From Petunia secreta (lineage: Eukaryota; Streptophyta; Magnoliopsida; Solanales; Solanaceae), in NCBI GenBank assembly GCA_029990175.1, contig JARKIP010000033.1:20195001-20259000 (forward strand): a DNA stretch of 64,000 nt, read 5' to 3'. The position numbers and the translations under genes were made by a program. Positions 12,116 to 21,200 of this stretch are shown here, piece after piece. The notes under the pieces were generated by a model that had not been told where the DNA came from, ran no database searches, and saw only the letters and a program-made list of their open reading frames with translations. Position 1 is the stretch's first letter. Every line of letters starts with the position of its first letter.

Positions 12116-12238
12116 TAAAGAAGTGATTAGCTTATGGGTATAGGATGCAAATAAGTTATGAGTATTAATGTAATGAGTAGAGTCTTGTAAATAAGATGAG
12201 ATGTATGAGTATTTTTGAAAATTCCCCTTAATGAAAAT

Positions 12239-12440
12239 GAGAAACGGCATCAGCCTTTTTCCCTTTGGAATATTTACATAACTAGTCCAGTTTTTATTCT
12301 GTTACAAAAACGGCCCAAACCAAATATTAATATAAAATATTAATATTTAATAAATAAATATTAATATAAAATATTAATGTTTACTAAATATTTCATTTAT
12401 TTCCCATTCACACCATTTTACCTTCCTTCCAAACCCAACA
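12239..12440 (-). repeat. 5' LTR of the minus-strand copia, part 2
   Basis: The LTR resumes immediately after the second TTAATGAAA copy (12230-12238) and ends CCCAACA, followed by the GTAAT target duplication. Parts 1 and 2 together make 644 bp, close to the 666 bp of the intact relative. Confidence 0.87.
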
Positions 12441-12492
12441 GTAATTTGAGATAAGTTCATGGGGGTAAAGTACCTATTCCGCGTAGTTAATA

Positions 12493-13314
12493 TGAAGCCT
12501 CATTTCATTAATAGCAGTATGAAAGACAAACTGAAGTGCTATTTTTAACATAAAGTACATACCTAGAACAGTGTGTATAAAGTATAAACTCTTTCTCCAG
12601 TTCATAACGGTATGACGTAATTTCTAATTTACCCCTTGTAAAATAAACTTGTTTATGATTTTGCGAAAAACAAGAATAGGTTAGGGGGAAATCATTAAAA
12701 TTAAGAGGATAGGGTGCACATGAAAAAATGGTGTATATGTTAAGGTTGTAAATTGCAAAGAACTCATATTTATTAACACATCTCATAAATGCCATTAGTT
12801 TTACTTCAAGTTAAAAGTGTGAATCTAATTGAGTGTTCACACATGCATAAAGAAAATAAATGATACAAATCCACTATTCAATTATATTTCTTTAGCTAAA
12901 GATATAAGAACTACAAAAGATACATGTCTATCCAAAAAAAAAAAAAAAAATACAAGTTACTTCAATAATAAGGTGATCAAATTGAAAATTGTGATTTCGT
13001 AACCTTCAAAATTAATTGAAAGAGTCAACTGAGCAACTAAGTGTCAAACTCCAAAAAATAAATTGGAGGTCCCTGTGCAACAGTAAAAATTGTACTCCTG
13101 TGATCGCCAAAACTAAATTGAAAGATTTAAAGAGATAAACAACTAGCATCAGACTTTTTATGCAAAGGTAGAGGCAGCTCAATAGAATTAAAATAACGCC
13201 AAACTTAACAAGATGTGATAGTTTTATTAAAATTAAAATTCATGCGTAATTTTATTTAAAGTTGTTTTTTTTTTCTTTTTGAGATTCAAAACTTAAATTA
13301 ATCTTATTAAGAAC
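12493..13314. other. Unassigned intergenic sequence
   Basis: AT-rich sequence between the MITE target duplication and the microsatellite. It contains an A17 run near 12930. The open frames here are short and featureless. I see no transposon termini. Confidence 0.5.
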
Positions 13315-13365
<51 letters not shown>

Positions 13366-13390
13366 ACACACACACACATACACACACACA
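13315..13390. repeat. (TA)n/(CA)n microsatellite next to a LINE tail
   Basis: About nine TA units are followed by about 29 CA units with two interruptions (CATACAC). The tract abuts the (ACA)n tail of the LINE, so it probably grew out of the LINE's 3' tail or target site. Confidence 0.9.
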
Positions 13391-15712
13391 ACAACAACAA
13401 CAACAACAACATAGCCAGTGTATCCCATAAGTGGGGTCTGGGCAGGGTGAGTGTACGCAGACCTTACCCCCACCAAGGTGAAGAGGCTGTTTTCAATAGA
13501 CCATCGGCTAGGAAAGGAAACATATTAGAAAACACACTTTAAGATCAAGCCATTGATATCGTGCTAAATTAAATGTAAAGCTAATGCCTATCCAGCAAAC
13601 ATATAATAATAGTAGATATAGAGTCGGAAAGCAAAATGCAAATCAGCTACATAAGCATAATACTACATCTAACAAAGAAAAGGATGCTCGACTATCACCT
13701 AACCTTCTATCCTAATCTTCGACCTCCACGCCCCATATCTAGAGTCATGTCCTCGGTGATCTAGATTTGGGCCATGTCCTGTCTAATCACCTCGGCCCAG
13801 CTCTTCTTTGGTCTACCTCTACATCTTCGTAGACCAAACACAACTAATCTCTCACACATCCTCACTGGGCATCTACACTTCTCCTTCTCACATGGCCGAA
13901 CCATCGCAGCCTCACTTTTCGCATCTTCTCGGCCACTGGGGCTACACCAACCTTGTCACGAATGACTTCATTCTTAATCCTATCCATCTTAGTGTTCCCA
14001 CACATCCACCTAAGCATTCTCATTTCCGCAACGCTCATCTTCTGGGTGTGAGAATTCTTGACTGGCTAACACTCTGCTCCATATAACATAGCTGATCTGA
14101 CGACCACTCTATAGAATTTGACTTTAAGCTTCAGTGACACTCTCTTGTCACATAATACACCGGAAGCGAGCTTTCAGTTCATCCAACCCACTCCTATACG
14201 GTGTGTGACATCATCGTCAATCTCACAATTGCCCTGGAGGATTGAGCCAGATATTTGAAGCTTCATTTCTTAGGAATGACTTGAGAATCAAGCCTTACTT
14301 CCACATCTGGCTTGTCAGGAACGTCACTAAACTTCCATTCCATATATTCTGTCTTAGTCCTGCTTAGTCTAAAGCCTTTAGACTCTAGAGACTGCCTCCA
14401 GACTTCTAGCTTCTCATTGACACCCTTGCAAGTCTCATCCACCAATACTATATCATCCGCAAATAGCATACACCACGGTACCTCTCCCTAAATACTCCGA
14501 GTCAATACATCCATCGCCCGCACAAATAAAAATGGGCTAAGCGCTGACCCTTGATGAAGCCCCATCTCGACTGGGAAGTGGTCCGAGTCTCCCCTACTGT
14601 TCTCACACGGGTCTTGGCTCCTTCGTACATATCCTTAATCACCCTGATATATGCTACCAGAACCCCTTTAGATTCCATACATCTCCACATAACCTCCCTA
14701 GGGACCTTATCGTACACTTTTTCAAGGTCAATGAACACCATATGCATGTCTCTTTTCTTATTCTTATACTGTTAGACTAGTCTCCTCAACAAATGAATGG
14801 CTTCCGTAGTCGATCTCCCAGGCATGAATCCAAACTGGTTCTTGAAAATAAGCACAACCCTCCTCATCCTTATCTCCACCACCCTCTCCCAAACTTTCAC
14901 AGTGTGGCTGAGAAGTTTGATGCCCCATAATTATTGCAATTCTGAACTTCCCATTTGTTCTTGTATAATGGAACCATGCAACTCATTCTCCATTCCTCGG
15001 GCATTTTCGCTAACCTAAGGATGACATTAAATAACTTTGTCAGCCACTCCAAGCCTACTTTGCCCGCATTCTTCCAGAACTCTACTGGAATCTCATCCGG
15101 CCCAGTCGCTCTTCCCCCTTGCATCTTCCGAATTGCACCCTTGACCTCCTCAACTCTTATCCGTCTACAATAGCCAAAATATCGGTTACTCTCTGAGTGA
15201 ACCAACTCACCCAACACGATATGCCTATCGCCATCAGAGTTTAGGAGCTTATGGAAGTACGACTGCCATCTCTGCCTAATATGTGCCTCTTTCACCAACA
15301 CCGCACCCTGCTCATCCTTAATGCACCTCACTTGGTCCAGATCTCGAGATCGCCTCTCCCTCTCCTTCGCGGGCCTATACAACTTCTGGTCCCCTCCTTT
15401 TTCAGCTAAATCTCTATAAAGCCGCTCAAAAGCAGCCGTTTTAGCCGTCGAGACCGCTAACTTTGCTTTCTTCTTTGCAGCCTTATATCCTTCCCTATTC
15501 TTTGTCTTTTCTTCCTCATTACTGCTCTCAATCAACTTCAAGTATGCAACTTTTTTGGCTTCTACTTTCGCGTGGACAGCTTCATTGCACCACCGTTCTC
15601 TTTTGTGCCTACAGTGGTTTCCCTTAGAAACCCCTAACACTTCTCTGGCAGCGCCTCTAATGCACTCTACTGTCCTAGCCCACAAACACGATTGATTAGT
15701 TGAGTTGAAATT
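13388..15712 (-). mobile_element. 5'-truncated RTE-type LINE
   Basis: On the minus strand the element ends in a (TTG)n tail, seen as (CAA)n at 13391-13411, as plant RTE LINEs and related SINEs do. Upstream of the tail is the conserved 3' segment that reads GTGTATCCCATAAGTGGGGTCTGGG on the plus strand. Reverse transcriptase coding remnants fill 14263-15685. The 5' end stops near 15712 in the middle of the coding region, so the endonuclease domain is missing. This is the usual result of incomplete target-primed reverse transcription. Confidence 0.85.
14263..15685 (-). pseudogene. LINE reverse transcriptase (RTE clade), broken
   Basis: Three frame fragments are visible on the minus strand. 15685-14897 covers the region before and at the start of the polymerase (GGRATGPDEIPVEFWK, then MPEEWRMSCMVPLYKNK). 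14747-14502 contains motif A (VFIDLEKVYDKVPREVMW). 14469-14263 contains the catalytic motif C as FADDIVLV. The fragments are separated by frameshifts and stops, so no active enzyme is encoded. In an intact element this enzyme copies the element RNA onto nicked chromosomal DNA. The order and motifs make the assignment firm. Confidence 0.87.
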
Positions 15713-17255
15713 ATATGGTCATGATATTAATTTCGTTGTAAATTTTCTTTCTAACATATTACTTTAATTTGGCAGAATAATTTAACCGACACTTCAACTT
15801 GTCCTAGTTTTCCACCCCAAATATTAAACTTACGAGGTTTCCAGTATAACACCTCCACTCGAATAAAAACTTAATTAATAGTCTCTAATTAATAAGCACT
15901 CTCAGTATGTGTGTTGTTCAATTTCGCTAAGATGTCACTCACGTCATCTTCTAAGTTATGAAGTAGTATGCTTTATCATTTAGGTTTATTTTACTTATTT
16001 CTTTAATTTTAAATAAGAAAATTCTAAATTACAACCTTCAACTTTGCCACTCTCCCAGACTCCACCCTTTCTCCACTTGTCCCTCCACCATCACAGAGTA
16101 GTTCCTTTTCTTCTCCTACACCACCACCTAAAAAGGTACCACCAAAGCAGGAATAAACGAAGCCACCAAAGCTACTCCACTGACCAACAGCACCAAATTC
16201 ATGACTGCTCCATTGCAAGACCGCCCCTTTCAATCTCTCAGACTTCATCTCTAGCTACTAGATTTAATAATACCCACCAAAAACTCTACCTACTTGTCAT
16301 CCCAAAATTTCTCAATAAATAAATTTTTAAAAGAAATGCAACATTAAGATTAAAAAAATAGTACTACTAATGTTAGCACCAGATCTCCTCCTCTGTGTGA
16401 TTGTTTCTATTTCTCTTTAGATTTCTTCGCCATTGAAATTCTGGCAGAGAAATTAAATTAGTTGGAATTATTAGCATAAAATTTGAGGTTTTGGAGGTTA
16501 GAACAAAAAAATATTAGAGAGAAGAGGTAGAAGACAAGAAGAAGGGAAGTTCGGGGAGGTGGGTGGGTGGGACGGAAAGACTACGGATGAATTAGGGAAT
16601 CCAGCGCCAAAATGGATTTTTTTTTGGTTGAGCAACAGAATTGTGTTGGTCAACTGTAACAAAAATGGGTATATCGGTATTAGAAGTGCCGATTTATAGC
16701 ATTTGATAGACAGAGCAATTTAACGGACAAACAAAATATATATTTAAAAAAGTAGGCATTTATTCCGCTGACTTAACAAGTCGGTAGAATAAACGCCAAA
16801 TTAATAAATGGCACAATAAACGCCGACTTCCTGTTATGTACACATACACATATCGGTACTATTATCGGCGACTACAGTTTTAATTTTACAGAGCTACAAC
16901 GTAAAAAATTTCATTTCAAACTCTTTTACCCCTTTTCCATCTCCACCAGCGCTAACTCCACCACCGCCGCAAACTCCACCATCGCTAGCCCCAACAATAG
17001 TGCTAACTCCACCATCGCCGGTCAACTCATCCAGGTAATTGTTTTGTCTCCCTCCTTTCTTTTCCTTCTCCCTATAAACCTGAGGAATAATCACGAACTA
17101 ATTTTTTCAATGTTGCTGTTATAATAGTTCAATCGGTTGAACACCTTTTGTTATGAATCCTTATTAGTTATTCCATAAATTGGGTTGGAAAGTTTGTTTG
17201 GCTCGCCTAGTGGTAACTTTTTCTTGATTATTCCATTAATTCACTAACCCTAGGA
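15713..17255. other. Unassigned sequence between LINE and copia
   Basis: The stretch includes a C/CCA-rich part (16040-16210), a purine-rich part (16500-16590) and another CCA/GCC-rich part (16920-17030). This texture is like the interior of the MITE at 366-1167, so further non-autonomous DNA transposons may be here. I could not identify paired termini or a protein. The short frames in the CCA-rich parts read as low-complexity peptide on both strands. Confidence 0.4.
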
Positions 17256-17260
17256 ATACC

Positions 17261-17926
17261 TGTTGGGTTTGGAAGGAAGGTAAAGTGGTGTGAATGGGAA
17301 ATGAAATAAATATTAATATTTTATATTAATATTTGATATGGAGCCGTTTTCGTAACGAAATTAAAAAGTGGACTATTTATGCAAATATTCCAAAGGTGGG
17401 CTGCTGTAAAGTTATTCCAAATGAAAGGGTGCTTTCATTGAACAGCCACTTTGAAGGCTGCCTTTCATGAACAGCTACTTCACCAATGAAAAGTTGCCTT
17501 TTCATTGAACAGCCACCTTGAAGGCTGCCTTTCATGAACAGCCATTTCACCAAAAGACACCTTCATGCCTTTTCACTCCAAATCTTGTGGCTATAAATAG
17601 AGAGGCATTTTGCCTCATTTTAATCATCCAAAAATTTCATACTCTCTCTCTCATTACCTTTAGCATTTGTTTTCAAAACAAAAGTAAGTTCTGAGTCAGT
17701 GTGATTTGCTACCATTATTTGAGTTCGCTGTTCACTGTGATTTGAATTACCGCTATCACAGTGAGGATAATTCCATTCTATCCTGGGAGAAATTAATCCA
17801 CAAACCTTGGGTAACTGTGAGGGGATTAGATTTCTTAAGGACAGGCAGTGTATACTGTTGGCTTGGAATTTTTCTACTTCATCTTATTTTTGTTTTGGTC
17901 ATTATCGAAAGTGCAGACAAATAACA
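17261..17926 (+). repeat. 5' LTR of the intact copia
   Basis: The LTR starts TG and ends CA. U3 contains a two-fold repeat of the GAACAGCCACxTTGAAGGCTGCCTTTCATGAACAGC type (17438-17545), a candidate enhancer repeat. The TATA box is at 17591-17598. The 3' part carries ATTAGATTTCTTAAG at 17825-17839, which is complementary to the sequence just after the LTR. Confidence 0.95.
17591..17598 (+). promoter_or_regulatory. TATA box of the copia 5' LTR
   Basis: CTATAAATAGAG is a canonical plant TATA element, so transcription should begin near 17620-17630. The same motif occurs in the 3' LTR at 23193-23200. Confidence 0.75.
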
Positions 17927-17928
17927 AT

Positions 17929-17970
17929 CTTAAGAAATCTAATTTGTATTTTGGTCTGCTAATCGATAAT
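17929..17970 (+). promoter_or_regulatory. Atypical primer-binding region with two LTR-complementary segments
   Basis: The sequence directly after the LTR is ATCTTAAGAAATCTAATTTG. It has no initial TGG and no match to the usual copia initiator-Met site (TGGTATCAGAGC). Instead 17929-17943 is the exact complement of LTR bases 17825-17839 (15 of 15). Bases 17954-17970 complement the LTR end 17901-17918 (14 pairs around a small internal loop). Both pairs are also present in the related minus-strand copy (5256-5270 with 5350-5364; 5232-5247 with the adjacent LTR end). A self-priming or RNA-structural role is inferred. Confidence 0.6.
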
Positions 17971-18139
17971 AGGCTGTTTGTGGAGACTAAAATCTGAAAA
18001 AAATTTTCTACTCCAAATTTAATATTCCGTTTTTGAAGATTTAAATACTTCAACGGATTATTAAAATTATTGTGTGTTTAATCCGTTCAGAAGATTAAAA
18101 ACTTCCGGATTATTAAAATATTTATATTATTATTTGCAG

Positions 18140-18213
18140 TTTGAAGATATAAAAACTTCACTGTACATTAAATCAGTTTGAAGATATAAAATCTTCACTG
18201 TACATTAAATCAG
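18140..18213 (+). repeat. 37-bp direct repeat in the copia leader
   Basis: Two adjacent units of TTTGAAGATATAAAA.CTTC followed by ACTGTACATTAAATCAG differ at one position. The second unit contains an inverted repeat, GAAGATATAAAATCTTC. Related TTTGAAGAT/CTTC blocks occur further upstream in the leader. The function is unknown; roles in RNA packaging or translation control are only possibilities. Confidence 0.75.
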
Positions 18214-18254
18214 ATAGTTTGAATCTGACCGTATTATTTTGTTTTTACAGAATA

Positions 18255-21200
18255 ATGACGAGCACAGAAAATAACAACGGTGTTTCTGGTACACCAAATG
18301 CTTCTATTGGTGCAAGCTCCAGCCGCCCTGCATCTGCACCGCCCCCTGCACCAGCACCGGCTGAAAAGCCGGGAAAGTTTGGCGGGATTGACTTCAAAAG
18401 GTGGCAGCAAAAGATGTTCTTTTATCTGACCACGTTGAGTTTGCAACGATTCATTAAGGAGGATGTTCCTGTCCCGGCAGACGATACTCCTGAAAATGAA
18501 CGTTTCGTTGTTATTGAGGCATGGAAGCATTCTGATTTTCTATGTAAAAACTACATTCTGAATGGACTGGAGGACGACTTATACAATGTCTACAGTACTG
18601 CTGCAACTTCGAAGGAGCTCTGGCTTGCTCTTGAAAAGAAGTACAAAACTGAAGATGCTGGGATGAAGAAATTTGTAGCCGCCAAATTTCTGGACTTTAA
18701 GATGGTGGACAGTAAAACTGTCATAAGTCAAGTCCAAGAGCTGCAAGTGATCATTCATGATCTCATTGCTGAAGGTATGATCCAAATTAATGCTCATATT
18801 AGAAGTATTAATTATCCTATTAATAATAAATTTCTCATTGAAGGTTTGGTCATCAATGAGGCGTTTCAAGTGGCTGCGGTAATTGAAAAGTTACCACCTT
18901 TGTGGAGAGACTTTAAGAATTACTTGAAACACAAGCGCAAGGAGATGTCACTCGAAGATCTCATTGTTCGTTTGAGGATCGAGGAAGACAACAAGATTGC
19001 AGAGAAGAAGGTTGCTCGTGGAAGTTCAACAGTAATGGGAGCAAATATCGTTGAGACAAATGATGCACCAAAGAACAACAAAAGGAAGAAACCTTCTGGA
19101 CCAAACAATCAGCCGAAAAAGAAGAAATTCAAGGGGAATTGCCGCAACTGTGGCAAATATGGACACAAGGCTGTAGACTGTCGTGCCCCAAAGAATGCCA
19201 AAAATAATAAAGGTCAAGCAAACATGGTAGAAGATACTATTTCCCAAGGAGTGCAAGAGATAGATCTTTGTGCAATGATTTCTGAGTGTAACTTGGTAGG
19301 AAATCCGAAAGAATGGTGGATTGATTCTGGAGCCACCCGCCATGTTTGTGCAAATAAAGATGCGTTCACTAGCTATGCTCCCGCTGGACCTAATGAGACA
19401 CTCTTCATGGGAAATTCTGCAACATCAAAGATTGAAGGTTATGGCAAGATAGGCCTAAAAATGACCTCGGGCAAGGTTGTGACTCTCAACAATGTTCTTC
19501 ACGTTCCAGAAATACGTAAGAACTTAGTGTCAGCTTCACTTCTCGTCAAGAACGGGTTTAAGTGTGTTTTTGTTGCTGACAAGGTTGTATTAACTAAGAA
19601 TGATAGTTTTGTAGGAAAAGGTTACCTATGTGAGGGCCTTTTCAAGCTGAATGTAATGACTGTTTCTATCAATAATAAAGTTCAAGCTTCTTCTTACTTA
19701 CTTGAGTCAAATGAATTATGGCATGCACGTTTGGGACATGTTAATTATAAAACCTTGCGGAAAATGATAAATATGGAAGTATTGCCTAAATTTGAATGTG
19801 ATAAATCAAAATGTCAAATATGTGTTGAGTCTAAATTTGCGAAACATCCTTACAAATCACTTGAAAGGAATTCCGAACCTTTAGATTTAATTCATACGGA
19901 TATTTGTGATATGAAGTCAATACCATCTCGCGGTGGAAAGAAGTATTTCATAACTTTTATTGACGATAGCACTCGTTACTGCTACGTTTATTTACTTAGT
20001 AGTAAAGACGAGGCTATAGATGCATTCAAGCAATACAAAAATGAAGTTGAAACACAACTTAACAAAAGAATAAAAATGATAAGAAGTGATAGGGGCGGTG
20101 AATACGAATCTCCTTTTGAACAAATATGTTTGGAATATGGCATTATTCACCAAACTACTGCCCCTTACACGCCACAATCTAATGGGATTGCGGAAAGGAA
20201 AAATAGAACTTTAAAGGAGATGATGAATGCCTTGTTGATAAGTTCGGGTTTACCCCAAAACTTATGGGGGGAAGCTATTCTTACAGCTAGTCGAATACTT
20301 AATCGTGTACCCCACAGCAAAACACAATCCATTCCATATGAAAAGTGGAAGGGAAGAAAGCCAAACTTGAATTACCTCAAAGTGTGGGGGTGTTTGGCAA
20401 AGGTACAAGTTCCTAAACCTAAAAGGGAAAAGATAGGACCAAAAACCGTTGATTGTGTTTTCATAGGATATGCCAAGAATAGTAAGGCATATCGTTTTCT
20501 GGTTTATAAATCAGAAAATCCTGACATTCATACTAATACGGTTATGGAATCAGATAATGTTGAATTCTTTGAAAATATATATCCGTATAAAAGTGAATAT
20601 GAATCGTCAAGTGTCAGCACAAAACGACCAAGAGAAGGTACAAAAGGAAGTATGCCAAATAATGATAATCCAAGACGTAGTAAACGTCAAAGGACGTCTA
20701 CTTCTTTTGGACCAGATTTTATGACTTTCCTATTGGAAAATGAACCTCAAACTTATAAAGAAGCAATGGCTTCTTCAGAGTCTCCATATTGGAAAGAGGC
20801 AGTCAATAGTGAGATTGAATCCATTTTAAGCAACCACACATGGGAGTTGGTTGATCTTCCTCCCGGGAACAAACCTTTAGGTTACAAATGGATTTTCAAA
20901 AGGAAAATGAAAGCTGATGGTACTATTGACAAATACAAGGCTAGACTGGTCGTTAAAGGTTATAGACAAAAAGAGGGCCTTGATTACTTTGATACATACT
21001 CTCCGGTAAGCAGAATTACATCCATACGGATGCTAATAGCTTTGGCCGCCGTGTATGATCTTCAAATCCATCAAATGGATGTAAAGACAGCCTTCTTAAA
21101 TGGAGATTTGGAGGAAGAAATCTACATGGAACAACCTGAAGGGTTCATGGTTCCTGGGAAAGAAAAGAAGGTATGTCGACTTGTTAAGTCTCTTTATGGA

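Larger units (their letters stand above)
5715..12229. mobile_element. Pack-MULE-type non-autonomous Mutator-like element, 6515 bp
   Basis: The element interrupts a copia LTR exactly and is flanked by a perfect 9-bp duplication, TTAATGAAA (5706-5714 and 12230-12238). The termini start GGGG(AA)TTTT on both sides, and the subterminal regions share CATAACTTATTT.C (5742-5755 and, inverted, 12147-12160). The inverted repeats are therefore short and imperfect. No mudrA-type transposase frame is visible. Cargo, left to right: a prohibitin 5' region with its first coding exon, a SINE, AT-rich non-coding DNA, and two arrays of GTATAC-rich tandem repeats. Carrying a host gene fragment defines a Pack-MULE. 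Confidence 0.85.
1250..12440 (-). mobile_element. Degenerate copia element (same family as the 17-23 kb element), minus strand
   Basis: Both ends are LTRs of the family seen intact at 17261-23528 (outer motif TGTTGGGTTTGGAAGG, here on the minus strand). The element is flanked by a perfect 5-bp duplication, GTAAT, at 1245-1249 and 12441-12445. Order from right to left: 5' LTR (split by a Pack-MULE), leader, unrelated or lost gag-pol region, RNase H remnant, 3' untranslated region, 3' LTR (carrying a foreign insert). Without its insertions it would be about 4.0 kb against 6.3 kb for the intact relative. No intact protein remains, so it is non-autonomous. Confidence 0.88.
250..12482. mobile_element. 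Mutator-like MITE (about 1.04 kb) split by a copia insertion
   Basis: The outer termini match as long inverted repeats. GCGGAATAGGT.CTTTACCCCC opens the left end, and its reverse complement closes the right end at 12482. A 10-bp direct duplication, GTAGTTAATA, flanks the element at 240-249 and 12483-12492. Target duplications of 9-10 bp with long terminal inverted repeats are characteristic of Mutator-like elements (family knowledge). Removing the copia element (1250-12440) and its GTAAT duplication leaves about 1.04 kb. No transposase is present, so it is non-autonomous. The left boundary could be 250 or 251. Confidence 0.75.

Noticed and set aside
16024..16322. Opposed open frames at 16.0-16.3 kb
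   Set aside because: They come from a CCA-rich stretch. Both strands are open by composition and neither gives a recognisable domain.
18219..18254. Start of the copia polyprotein 12 codons upstream of ATG 18255
   Set aside because: The codon at 18219 is TTG, not ATG. The first ATG in frame is 18255, and the peptide before it does not resemble gag.
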